64,000 nucleotides of DNA, taken from the NCBI RefSeq assembly GCF_024764775.1, contig NZ_JALIGC010000038.1, positions 62,001 to 126,000 on the forward strand, written 5' to 3'. Below, piece by piece: positions 35,232-43,581 of the stretch; within the stretch, counting starts at the first letter, position 1, and the number at the start of each line of letters is the position of its first letter. The notes below the pieces were generated by a model, which made no database searches, was not told the origin of the DNA, and worked only from the letters and a program-made list of their open reading frames with translations. Made by a program: the position numbers and the translations under genes. The DNA is from Scandinavium manionii. Lineage in GTDB: Bacteria; Pseudomonadota; Gammaproteobacteria; Enterobacterales; Enterobacteriaceae.

Positions 35232-35270
35232 TTAGCCGATCGTACCCTCTGACTTATAAGGTGCTTCACC

Positions 35271-36638
35271 ATGGCGACTTCATACTTACCCATAGCAGAG
35301 CAGATCCTCGCCGCCGTTGGCGGTAAGGAAAACGTGGTTCACGCCACCCATTGCGCCACCCGTCTGCGGCTGAACCTGAAAGACGACAGCAAAATCAATG
35401 AAGAGCAGCTGTACATGCTGCAGGACGTGGTGAAGCTGGTGAACAACGGCAGCCAGTTCCAGATTGTTATCGGCCCTAAAGTTGAGAAAGTCTTCGCGGC
35501 GATGAGCCCAATGCTGTCGGACAGCAACGCGCCCGCCGAGCAGCCTGCGCAAAAAAGCTCGCTGTTCAACCGAATGCTGGCGACGCTCTCCGCCATTTTC
35601 ACGCCGTACATCGGCGTATTGGCGGGCGTCGGGGTGGTCAAAGGATTGGTCGTTTTACTGCAAACGATGGATCTGATTTCCACCCAATCCTGGCTGTTCG
35701 TGGTGCTGAACGCGCTGTCCAGCGGGGTGTTCGTGATGCTGCCGCTGTTTATCGCCGTTACCGCGTCCGATAAATTCAAAACTAACCGCTTTACCGCACT
35801 GGCGCTGACCGCGGCGATGATTTTCCCGTTAACGGACGCCGCCACGCCAAACAGCATCGAGATATTCCACCTCACCTTCCCGCTAAAAATCTATGGCGGC
35901 GCGGTGATCCCGGCAATTTTTGCGGTGTGGTTCCTGAGTTACGTCGAGCGCTGGTTCAAGAAAGTGGTTCCGGAAGTGGCGGCGCTGGTTTTCGTGCCGT
36001 GTCTGTCTCTGTTGGTGTGCGGGTTTGTGGTGTTCACGGTGATCGGCCCGATTGCCGACTACGTGGGGATTGGCATCGCCAACGGTTACACCTGGCTTTA
36101 TAACCTGAGCCCGGTCCTGTCCGGCGCGCTACTGGCGGGGATTGGTCAGCTGTTCGTGGTATTCGGCGTACACTGGGGCATCATCCCGATTGCGCTCATC
36201 AACATGCAGGTCAACGGCTACGACACCGTAATGGCGATGTTTATGTCAGCGGTGATGGGCCAGTTCGGTGCGGCCTTCGGGGCCATCTTTATTGCCCGTA
36301 ACCTGAAGGACAGACAGCTCGCGATTTCCGCATCTATCTCCGCGTTCTTCGGCATCACCGAGCCAGCGCTGTACGGCGTAAATCTGAAATACCGGATGCT
36401 GTTTATCTTCGGCTGTATCGGTGCGGCAATGGGTGGCGCTATCACCGGCTTCCTGCGGGTTAAAACCTATAGCTTCCTGCCGGTGCTGAACGTCTTTGAG
36501 CTCGGTTTGTTCAGCGGCCCGGATTCGAAAGCGATTTACGAGGTCATTGCGATTGTGGTGGCCTTCTGCGTCCCGGCAATCCTGACTATTCTGTACGGCA
36601 AGAGTCGTATGCTGGTTTCCGCCACGGATTTACGCTAA
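35271..36638 (+). CDS. PTS EIIBC permease, glucose/beta-glucoside superfamily
   Basis: 455 aa. N-terminal EIIB domain (1-~85) with phospho-Cys28 in HCATRLRLNL; after a short linker, an EIIC domain with about ten membrane segments and the family motif FFGITEPALYGVN. No EIIA domain, so phosphate probably comes from EIIA-Glc (Crr), as for sucrose or trehalose permeases. It starts 39 bp after the SIS gene and shares its promoter. The substrate is not evident; the SIS partner points to an amino sugar or glycated amine rather than a beta-glucoside. Confidence 0.85.
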   Translation: MATSYLPIAEQILAAVGGKENVVHATHCATRLRLNLKDDSKINEEQLYMLQDVVKLVNNGSQFQIVIGPKVEKVFAAMSPMLSDSNAPAEQPAQKSSLFNRMLATLSAIFTPYIGVLAGVGVVKGLVVLLQTMDLISTQSWLFVVLNALSSGVFVMLPLFIAVTASDKFKTNRFTALALTAAMIFPLTDAATPNSIEIFHLTFPLKIYGGAVIPAIFAVWFLSYVERWFKKVVPEVAALVFVPCLSLLVCGFVVFTVIGPIADYVGIGIANGYTWLYNLSPVLSGALLAGIGQLFVVFGVHWGIIPIALINMQVNGYDTVMAMFMSAVMGQFGAAFGAIFIARNLKDRQLAISASISAFFGITEPALYGVNLKYRMLFIFGCIGAAMGGAITGFLRVKTYSFLPVLNVFELGLFSGPDSKAIYEVIAIVVAFCVPAILTILYGKSRMLVSATDLR

Positions 36639-36647
36639 TTATCCACA

Positions 36648-36676
36648 TGTTGTAGCGGCTGAAAACCGCTACAACA
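36648..36676 (+). terminator. Hairpin after the EIIBC gene
   Basis: 11-bp arms TGTTGTAGCGG and CCGCTACAACA with a 7-base loop. No T run follows directly, so it may act as an attenuator or stabiliser. It splits the locus into two transcription units. The remainder of the gap to the next gene holds no clear operator. Confidence 0.6.
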
Positions 36677-36803
36677 GCATGTTACCTGCCTCACACTTTT
36701 TTTTGCATGACATAATTGTCCATCTCTTCACCTAGATTCTGCAACGCTATTATTGACGAACAAGCGAATACTTCCCCCCATACCTCTACGGGAGAAACGC
36801 TTG

Positions 36804-38207
36804 ATGGACAACACTAAACTGTCAGTGAGAGAAAAGATCGGCTACGGCATGGGCGATGCCGGATGCAACATGATTGGCGGTGCCATCATGTTGTTTCTTA
36901 ATTATTTTTATACTGATGTCTTCGGGCTGGCTCCGGCACTGGTGGGCATTCTGCTGCTTTCTGTGCGCGTCATTGACGCCGTGACCGACCCCATAATGGG
37001 CGCGATTGCCGACCGAACTTCCACGCGCTGGGGCCGTTTCAGACCCTGGCTGTTATGGATTTCCGTCCCGTACGTCCTGTTTAGCGTGCTGATGTTTACC
37101 ACGCCTGACTGGGGTTATCATAGCAAGGTTGTCTATGCCTTCGTGACCTACTTCCTGATGTCACTGACCTACACCGCCATCAATATTCCTTATTGCTCTC
37201 TCGGCGGAGTGATCACCGCCGATCCTCATGAGCGCGTCGCCTGCCAGTCTTACCGCTTCTTTATGGTGGGTATCGCCACGCTTATCCTCTCCTCGACCTT
37301 ACTGCCGATGGCGGACTGGTTTGGCGGCGCCGATAAAGCCAAAGGCTACCAGATGTCGATGGGCGTGATGGCGATTATCGCATTGTTTATGTTCCTGTTT
37401 TGTTTTGCTACGGTGCGCGAACGCATCCGCCCGGCAGTACAAAGCAACGACGAACTGAAGAAAGACCTGAAAGACGTGTGGAAAAACGATCAGTGGGTGC
37501 GCATTCTGCTGCTGACCCTGAGCAACGTCTGTCCTGGTTTTATCCGCATGGCGGCGACCATGTATTACGTTACCTGGGTGATGCAGCAAAGTACCCATTT
37601 TGCGACGCTGTTTATCAGCCTCGGCGTGGTGGGGATGATGATTGGCAGTATGCTGGCGAAAGTGCTGACCGACCGCTGGTGCAAGCTGCAGGTGTTCTTC
37701 TGGACCAACATCGCGCTGGCGATTTTCTCCTGCGCCTTCTATTTCTTCGACCCGCACGCCACGATGATGATTATGGTTCTCTACTTCCTGCTCAACATCC
37801 TGCATCAGATCCCGTCCCCGCTGCACTGGTCGCTGATGGCGGACGTCGATGACTACGGCGAATGGAAAACGGGCAAACGCATCACCGGCATCAGCTTCTC
37901 GGGTAATCTGTTCTTCCTGAAAGTCGGGCTGGCGGTAGCAGGCGCGATGGTCGGCTTCCTGCTCTCCTGGTACGGTTACGATGCGGGTGCAAAAGCGCAG
38001 AGCCCGGAGGCCATCAACGGTATCGTCCTGCTGTTCAGCGTTATCCCTGGTGTCGGGTATTTGATTACCGCAGGCGTAGTGCGTCTGCTGAAAGTGGACC
38101 GTGAAATGATGAAGCAGATCCAGTCAGACCTGGAAAAACGTCGTCAGAACTATCGTGAACTGAATGATTATCAGACCGAGGCTGAACTCGTAAGGAAACC
38201 ACAATGA
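36804..38207 (+). CDS. GPH-family sugar:cation symporter
   Basis: 467 aa. Family motifs: REKIGYGMGDAGCNMI at the N-terminus, ITDPIMGAIAD-type loop (DAVTDPIMGAIADRTSTRWGRFRPW, split across TM2-3) and SLMADVDDYGEWKTGKR in the central loop, with about 12 membrane helices. Relatives include YicJ, YagG and XynT-type transporters for xylosides, arabinosides and glucuronides. ATG at 36804 has GGAG at 36791 and fits the family start; the frame is open 51 bp upstream. Its stop overlaps the GH43 gene by 4 bp, so the pair import and cleave the same glycoside. Confidence 0.87.
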   Translation: MDNTKLSVREKIGYGMGDAGCNMIGGAIMLFLNYFYTDVFGLAPALVGILLLSVRVIDAVTDPIMGAIADRTSTRWGRFRPWLLWISVPYVLFSVLMFTTPDWGYHSKVVYAFVTYFLMSLTYTAINIPYCSLGGVITADPHERVACQSYRFFMVGIATLILSSTLLPMADWFGGADKAKGYQMSMGVMAIIALFMFLFCFATVRERIRPAVQSNDELKKDLKDVWKNDQWVRILLLTLSNVCPGFIRMAATMYYVTWVMQQSTHFATLFISLGVVGMMIGSMLAKVLTDRWCKLQVFFWTNIALAIFSCAFYFFDPHATMMIMVLYFLLNILHQIPSPLHWSLMADVDDYGEWKTGKRITGISFSGNLFFLKVGLAVAGAMVGFLLSWYGYDAGAKAQSPEAINGIVLLFSVIPGVGYLITAGVVRLLKVDREMMKQIQSDLEKRRQNYRELNDYQTEAELVRKPQ

Positions 38208-39154
38208 GCCACTGGCCCAACCCCTTTATTGAGCAGCGCGCGGACCCCTTTATCCTGCGCCATGACGGCCTGTATTACTTCATTGCTTCGGTGCCGGAAT
38301 ATGACCGGCTGGAAATTCGCCGCGCCGCTGATATCGACGGATTACGCACCGCCGAACCGGTGGTGGTGTGGCGCAAACCCGACACCGGCCCGATGAGCCA
38401 GCTTATCTGGGCACCTGAACTGCACTGTATCGACGGCACCTGGGTTATCTATTTTGCCGCCACCCACACCCATGATTTGGATACGCTGGGCATGTTCCAG
38501 CACCGGATGTATGCGCTGGCCTGTGACGACGCCGATCCGCTGACAGGTATGTGGTGGGAGAAAGGCCAGATAAAGACGCAATACGACACCTTTTCCCTCG
38601 ATGCCACCACCTTTGAGCATCAGGGTAAACAGTGGTATCTGTGGGCGCAAAAAGATCCGGATATTGACGGAAATACCAACCTCTACCTGGCCGAACTGGA
38701 AAATCCATGGACGATTAAGGGCACACCGCTAATGCTCAGCAAACCGGAATTTGACTGGGAGTGTCGCGGTTTTCTGGTTAATGAAGGCCCGGCAGTACTG
38801 GTTCATAACGACAAACTGTTCGTTAGCTATTCCGCCAGCGCCACCGATGAAAACTACTGCATGGGGCTGCTGTGGATTGCGCTCGACGCCGACCCGATGC
38901 AGGCCAGCAACTGGCATAAATCACCGCATCCGGTGTTCACGACCAGCTATGAAAACAAACAGTACGGGCCAGGGCATAACAGCTTTACTCAAACCCCGAA
39001 CGGTGACGATGTGCTGGTTTATCACGCCCGCAACTACACCGAAATCGAAGGTGACCCGCTGTACGATCCGAACCGTCATACCCGTTTAAAACTTATCCGC
39101 TGGAAAGAAAACGGGATGCCTGATTTCGGCATCCCGCATGCGGATTCACTGTAA
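38204..39154 (+). CDS. Cytoplasmic glycoside hydrolase family 43 enzyme
   Basis: 316 aa, no signal peptide. Five-bladed beta-propeller GH43 pattern: catalytic base Asp14 in RADPFILRHDGLYYF, the modulating acid Asp133 in SLDATTF, and the general acid Glu194 in VNEGPAVLVHNDKLFVSYSA. WAPELH and GPGHNSF segments also fit the family. Relatives are alpha-L-arabinofuranosidases and beta-xylosidases; the sequence looks closest to exo-arabinofuranosidase-like members, which is inference. It acts on oligosaccharides brought in intact by the overlapping GPH symporter. Confidence 0.83.
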   Translation: MSHWPNPFIEQRADPFILRHDGLYYFIASVPEYDRLEIRRAADIDGLRTAEPVVVWRKPDTGPMSQLIWAPELHCIDGTWVIYFAATHTHDLDTLGMFQHRMYALACDDADPLTGMWWEKGQIKTQYDTFSLDATTFEHQGKQWYLWAQKDPDIDGNTNLYLAELENPWTIKGTPLMLSKPEFDWECRGFLVNEGPAVLVHNDKLFVSYSASATDENYCMGLLWIALDADPMQASNWHKSPHPVFTTSYENKQYGPGHNSFTQTPNGDDVLVYHARNYTEIEGDPLYDPNRHTRLKLIRWKENGMPDFGIPHADSL

Positions 39155-39159
39155 AAACA

Positions 39160-39211
39160 ACGGCACGCTGCTATACCCAAATAGTTGCAGGGTATTAAAC
39201 CAGCGTGCCGT
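39160..39211. terminator. Long inverted repeat spanning the ampE stop
   Basis: 11-bp arms ACGGCACGCTG (39160-39170) and CAGCGTGCCGT (39201-39211), with an inner ATACCC/GGGTAT pair. The right arm is the last codons of ampE. Read on the minus strand, the outer arm is followed by TGTTTTTAC, so it should terminate ampDE; it may also stop the GH43 transcript from the other side. Confidence 0.7.
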
Positions 39212-40049
39212 AAATCGTCAGCAACGCCATGATAACCACCACCGCATAAGAGGCTTTCTTCGCCATCGACACCGCCGCTTTCGGCGTTTCTACTTTATCG
39301 ACATGAGTCTCACGTTCCAGCGAGAACTGCGCCAGTTGTGTCAGCACCTGATACTGCGAAGTATGACGATCGCCGAGCGAGGCAAACCATGCAGGCAGCG
39401 CTTTTTCACCATGGCCAATCAGCGCGTACACAACGCCCACCAGCCGAACCGGCACCCAGTCCAGCAGGTGCAAAATGGCATCGACAGCGGATTGCTGACG
39501 ATCCCGCGGCGTCTGATAACGCGCCAGCCAGGTTTGCCACGCACGCAGGAATGCATAGCCCATCAGCGTTGCAGGCCCGAACGGACCGCCGACTACGAAC
39601 CAGAACAGCGGCGCGAGGTAGTAACGATAGTTAATCCACAGCAGCGCATTTTGCAGCTCACGCAGAAACTCTCGCTCATCACAGCCCGGCGGAACGCCAT
39701 GAATCAGCGTCAACTCGGTGGCCATCGCATCACGCGCATGGGCATCGTTGCGGGAAGCGGCTTTCAGATAGGCGTGATAATGCAAACGTACCTTGCCCGC
39801 GCCAATACACAGCAGGCCAATCAGGATCCACATCACCAACAGCGGAACGTTAAACAACACCCCGAGCAGCGCGCGCTGCAACACATACACAATAGCCATC
39901 GCGATGACGGTCATCAGCACGGTGACAGTAAAGGAATAGTTCTTGATGCGGCGGAACAGAACTTCCAGCCGGTGATCGAGTTGCCAGTGCTCGCCCAGTT
40001 TGAACAAACGTTCGGCGATCAGCACCAGTAAGGTGGTAAACAGCGTCAT
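39195..40049 (-). CDS. ampE: Inner membrane protein AmpE
   Basis: 284 aa, same as E. coli. About four membrane segments (for example VLMTVIAMAIVYVLQRALLGV and the C-terminal YAVVVIMALLTIYGTLV). The predicted nucleotide-binding motif is not obvious. It is co-transcribed with ampD, overlapping it by 4 bp, and is linked to beta-lactamase regulation by context; its biochemical role is not settled. Confidence 0.93.
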   Translation of the reverse strand: MTLFTTLLVLIAERLFKLGEHWQLDHRLEVLFRRIKNYSFTVTVLMTVIAMAIVYVLQRALLGVLFNVPLLVMWILIGLLCIGAGKVRLHYHAYLKAASRNDAHARDAMATELTLIHGVPPGCDEREFLRELQNALLWINYRYYLAPLFWFVVGGPFGPATLMGYAFLRAWQTWLARYQTPRDRQQSAVDAILHLLDWVPVRLVGVVYALIGHGEKALPAWFASLGDRHTSQYQVLTQLAQFSLERETHVDKVETPKAAVSMAKKASYAVVVIMALLTIYGTLV

Positions 40050-40609
40050 GTCATCTCCTTATCTGACGGGTGGCTCACCAGAGAACGAAACCGTGGCCAG
40101 TCAAACGCCGGGCCAGGATCGGTTTTACGTTCAGGTGCGATATCACAGTGGCCCGTCATATTGCGGGCAATCGCCGGGTAAGCCGACATCAACACTTGGG
40201 TCAGGGCCGCAAGTTGCTGATATTGTTCGTCGGTATACGCCAGAGTATCCGTGCCTTCCAGCTCGATACCAATCGAGAAATCGTTACATTTCTCGCGCCC
40301 GTTGTAGCGTGAAACACCCGCATGCCAGGCGCGTTTATCGAAGGGAACATACTGCACGATTTCGCCGTCACGGCGAATCAGACAATGGGCTGAAACACGC
40401 AAATGGGCAATTTCGGCGAAAAAAGGATGCGCTTCGGGGTCTATAGTTCCCGTGAATAATGCGTCAATCCACGGGCCACCAAATTCACCGGGCGGCAAAC
40501 TGATATTATGAACCACCAGCAGCGAAGGCGCTTCATCATCCGGGCGGCAATCATGATGCGGCGATGGAACGCGACGGGCATTCTCCAGCCAGCCACCGTG
40601 TAACTGCAT
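40046..40609 (-). CDS. ampD: 1,6-anhydro-N-acetylmuramyl-L-alanine amidase
   Basis: 187 aa (E. coli 183). Cytosolic zinc amidase that cuts anhydro-muropeptides during murein recycling; its loss derepresses AmpC in species with ampR. Zinc ligands His34 (LVVHNISL), His154 (MTGHCDIAP) and Asp164 (KTDPGPAFDW) and the catalytic Glu of IGIELEGTD are intact, so the protein looks functional. Ribosome site AAGGAG. The 87-bp gap to divergent nadC holds both promoters. Confidence 0.96.
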   Translation of the reverse strand: MQLHGGWLENARRVPSPHHDCRPDDEAPSLLVVHNISLPPGEFGGPWIDALFTGTIDPEAHPFFAEIAHLRVSAHCLIRRDGEIVQYVPFDKRAWHAGVSRYNGREKCNDFSIGIELEGTDTLAYTDEQYQQLAALTQVLMSAYPAIARNMTGHCDIAPERKTDPGPAFDWPRFRSLVSHPSDKEMT

Positions 40610-40696
40610 GCGGGCTCTCCTTAATATATGGTGCAGAAATCCGGTTCAGAGTAGCATGTTTATAACTTATGATTCCTTACCATTTGGAGTTTTATC

Positions 40697-41590
40697 ATGC
40701 CGCCTCGCCGCTACAATCCTGAGCATCGTCGTGACGTACTGCTGGAACGTATTAACCTCGATATCCCTGCTGCCGTTGCCCATGCTCTCCGTGAAGATTT
40801 AGGTGGCGAAGTGAACGCCGCGAACGATATTACCGCGCAGTTATTGCCGGAAGACACGCGCTCTCACGCCGTCGTGATCACCCGTGAAACGGGCGTATTC
40901 TGCGGTAAACGCTGGGTGGAAGAAGTGTTTATTCAGCTCGCCGGAGACGACGTCAGCATCACCTGGCACGTTGAGGACGGTGACTTACTGGAAGAAAATC
41001 AGCCACTGTTTGAACTGAATGGCCCATCGCGCGTACTGCTGACCGGCGAACGTACGGCGCTGAATTTTGTGCAGACCCTTTCCGGCGTCGCCAGCAACGT
41101 CCGCCGCTATGTCGATCTACTCGAAGGCACCAAAACGCAACTGCTCGACACCCGTAAAACACTGCCAGGACTGCGTACCGCGCTGAAATATGCAGTGCTC
41201 TGCGGCGGCGGGACCAATCACCGTCTCGGCCTGTCGGATGCATTCTTGATCAAAGAAAACCACATCATTGCCTCCGGATCCGTACGTCAGGCGGTGGAAA
41301 AAGCCTTCTGGCTGCACCCGGATGTGCCGGTGGAAGTCGAAGTGGAAAGCCTCGAAGAATTGCAGGCCGCGCTAAAAGCCGGGGCGGATATCATCATGCT
41401 GGATAACTTCGACATCGAACACATGCGCGAAGCGGTGAACATCACCCACGGTCAGGCTCAACTTGAAGTCTCCGGCAACGTGACCTTCGACACCATTCGT
41501 GAATTTGCTGAAACTGGCGTGGATTTTATTTCCGTTGGCGCACTCACCAAACACGTGCAGGCACTCGACCTGTCGATGCGTTTTAAATAA
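40697..41590 (+). CDS. nadC: Quinolinate phosphoribosyltransferase
   Basis: 297 aa, same as E. coli. It makes nicotinate mononucleotide from quinolinate and PRPP with loss of CO2, in NAD synthesis. Motifs LLDTRKTLPGLR, GGGTNHRLGLSDAFLIKENHI (split at the conserved His-Arg) and EVEVESLEELQ fit the family. Divergent from ampD, and followed by a 30-bp perfect hairpin. Confidence 0.97.
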   Translation: MPPRRYNPEHRRDVLLERINLDIPAAVAHALREDLGGEVNAANDITAQLLPEDTRSHAVVITRETGVFCGKRWVEEVFIQLAGDDVSITWHVEDGDLLEENQPLFELNGPSRVLLTGERTALNFVQTLSGVASNVRRYVDLLEGTKTQLLDTRKTLPGLRTALKYAVLCGGGTNHRLGLSDAFLIKENHIIASGSVRQAVEKAFWLHPDVPVEVEVESLEELQAALKAGADIIMLDNFDIEHMREAVNITHGQAQLEVSGNVTFDTIREFAETGVDFISVGALTKHVQALDLSMRFK

Positions 41591-41596
41591 CATCTT

Positions 41597-41626
41597 CTGC
41601 GAAGGGGTTTGCGAGCCCCTTCGCAG
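41597..41626 (+). terminator. Hairpin after nadC
   Basis: 11-bp arms CTGCGAAGGGG and CCCCTTCGCAG. No T run, so termination strength is uncertain. Confidence 0.6.
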
Positions 41627-41748
41627 CGAAATGTAACGCTCGTGCAATCGGCCATAAACCTTTGAAGCAGCCTTCCTGATCCCATTTTTGCTATTCGCCA
41701 TCCGCATTTCTCCCTGCCAAAGTGCTCCCGTTTAACAAGGAGCGAAAC

Positions 41749-42186
41749 ATGGACAAGCAGCAAGGATTCACCCTGATCGAACTGATGGTTGTTATCGGTA
41801 TCATTGCCATCCTCAGTGCCATCGGCATTCCGGCTTATCAAAACTACCTGCGAAAAGCGGCCCTCACTGACATGCTACAAACGTTTATGCCGTACCGCAC
41901 CGCCATTGAGCTTTGCGCTCTCGACCATGGCGGAACCACCACCTGCGATGGAGGCACAAACGGGATCCCTTCTCCCACCACCAGCCGCTATGTCTCTGCC
42001 ATGGAAGTCCTACAGGGAACGGTGACATTAACCGGCCAGGAAAGCCTGAACGGCTTAAGCGTTACCCTGAAACCCGCATGGGACAATGCGAATGGCGTAA
42101 CCGGCTGGCAGCGCACCTGCACCATCGCCAGCGACGGCGCTCTGCAACAGGCGTGTGAAGACGTATTCCGCTTCACGGCACCTTGA
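41749..42186 (+). CDS. ppdD: Type IV major prepilin PpdD
   Basis: 145 aa (E. coli 146). Class III signal MDKQQG|FTLIELMVV, cut by prepilin peptidase after Gly6 with Glu5 of the mature protein in place, followed by the long hydrophobic helix. Two cysteine pairs (ELCALDHGGTTTC and RTCTIASDGALQQAC) would form disulfides as in PpdD. It is the pilin for enteric type IV pili, which also act in DNA uptake. Start 41749 after AAGGAG. hofB follows in 9 bp. Confidence 0.95.
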   Translation: MDKQQGFTLIELMVVIGIIAILSAIGIPAYQNYLRKAALTDMLQTFMPYRTAIELCALDHGGTTTCDGGTNGIPSPTTSRYVSAMEVLQGTVTLTGQESLNGLSVTLKPAWDNANGVTGWQRTCTIASDGALQQACEDVFRFTAP

Positions 42187-42195
42187 GAGGCGAAA

Positions 42196-43581
42196 ATGAA
42201 AAACGATAAACTTCTCACGTTATGCCAGCGGCACCAGGCGGTACTGCTCAGCAATGGCGAACAGGTTCTGAGTATTGCGGTGGTCGGCACGCCACCGGGT
42301 GAGTTAATGGCCGCCCTGCGGTTCGCCACGCAAAAGCGCATCGATATTGAATGCTGGGATCAGCCCCGCATGGATCAGCATCTTCACACCGCTCATGATT
42401 CACATTTACCTGCCGCCAGGGACGACAACAGCAACGTGGTCGAATTGCTGAATCAGACCTTTCAACAGGCGCTCCAGCAGCGTGCATCCGACATTCACGT
42501 CGAGCCAGGGGAAGACGTTATGCGCATTCGGCTGCGGGTGGACGGCGTGCTGCATTCCCTGCCGGATTTCTCTCCCACGCTCAGCGCCCCACTCATTGCC
42601 CGCCTCAAGGTATTGGGCAATCTGGATATCGCCGAACGGCGATTGCCGCAGGACGGCCAATTTACCGTCGACATATCAGGGCGCAGCGTCTCCTTCCGCA
42701 TTGCCACCCTGCCTTGTCGCGGCGGTGAAAAAGTGGTTCTCCGACTGCTGCATCAGGTGAAGCTGGCACTGGATATCAATACGCTGGGAATGAACAACGC
42801 CCAGCGTGAAGCCTTTCTTCAGGCGCTTCATCAACCACAGGGTCTGATGCTGGTCACCGGCCCCACCGGCAGCGGCAAAACCGTCACGCTGTACAGTGCG
42901 CTACAGACTCGTAATCGCCCGGAGATAAATCTGTGTAGCGTCGAAGATCCAGTCGAAATCCCGCTCGATGGCATCAATCAGACGCAGATCAACACCCGGG
43001 CAGGCCTGACTTTCCAGAGCGTTTTGCGAGCGCTGTTGCGCCAGGATCCGGACGTCGTGATGGTGGGCGAAATCCGCGATACCGAAACTGCCGAAATCGC
43101 CATCAACGCCGCACAGACCGGGCATCTTGTGCTGTCGACGCTACACACCAACTCCACCACCGAAACGCTGGTCAGGCTCCAGCAAATGGGCGTCGCCCGC
43201 TGGATGATCTCCTCGGCGCTGTTGCTGGTCATCGCCCAACGGCTAGTACGTCGTTTATGCCCGCATTGTTGCCAGCAAGAAGGACACCATGACGCACTCC
43301 CGGTTTCCCTGTGGCCCAAAGCATTGCCACGCTGGCGAGCCGTCGGGTGCGAGCGCTGTTATCACGGATATCACGGGCGTATTGCGCTGTTTGAAGTACT
43401 CACCATTATGCCTTCTCTGAAACAGGCTATTGTCAGCGGTGCCAGTCCGGAAGACGTGCAGCGTCTGGCGCGTGATTCCGGCATGATGACCCTGTTTGAA
43501 CATGGCTGCGAAGCCGTAGAACAAGGACAAACCACCGTGGAAGAGCTGCTGCGTGTGATCGGCGTCCCCGATGGCGAGTAA
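42196..43581 (+). CDS. hofB: Type IV pilus assembly ATPase HofB (GspE/PilB family)
   Basis: 461 aa, same as E. coli. Cytoplasmic hexameric ATPase that powers pilin assembly. Walker A GPTGSGKT at residues 222-229, the Asp box after it, Walker B DVVMVGEIRD and the His box GHLVLSTLHTN are intact. A tetra-cysteine zinc site is present (CPHCC and CERC). It lacks most of the N-terminal domain of larger PilB proteins, as in E. coli. It overlaps hofC by 11 bp. Confidence 0.95.
   Translation: MKNDKLLTLCQRHQAVLLSNGEQVLSIAVVGTPPGELMAALRFATQKRIDIECWDQPRMDQHLHTAHDSHLPAARDDNSNVVELLNQTFQQALQQRASDIHVEPGEDVMRIRLRVDGVLHSLPDFSPTLSAPLIARLKVLGNLDIAERRLPQDGQFTVDISGRSVSFRIATLPCRGGEKVVLRLLHQVKLALDINTLGMNNAQREAFLQALHQPQGLMLVTGPTGSGKTVTLYSALQTRNRPEINLCSVEDPVEIPLDGINQTQINTRAGLTFQSVLRALLRQDPDVVMVGEIRDTETAEIAINAAQTGHLVLSTLHTNSTTETLVRLQQMGVARWMISSALLLVIAQRLVRRLCPHCCQQEGHHDALPVSLWPKALPRWRAVGCERCYHGYHGRIALFEVLTIMPSLKQAIVSGASPEDVQRLARDSGMMTLFEHGCEAVEQGQTTVEELLRVIGVPDGE

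Noticed and set aside
40046..40609. Possible inactivation of ampD
   Set aside because: Length, zinc ligands and catalytic Glu are all intact; there is no sign of a defect.
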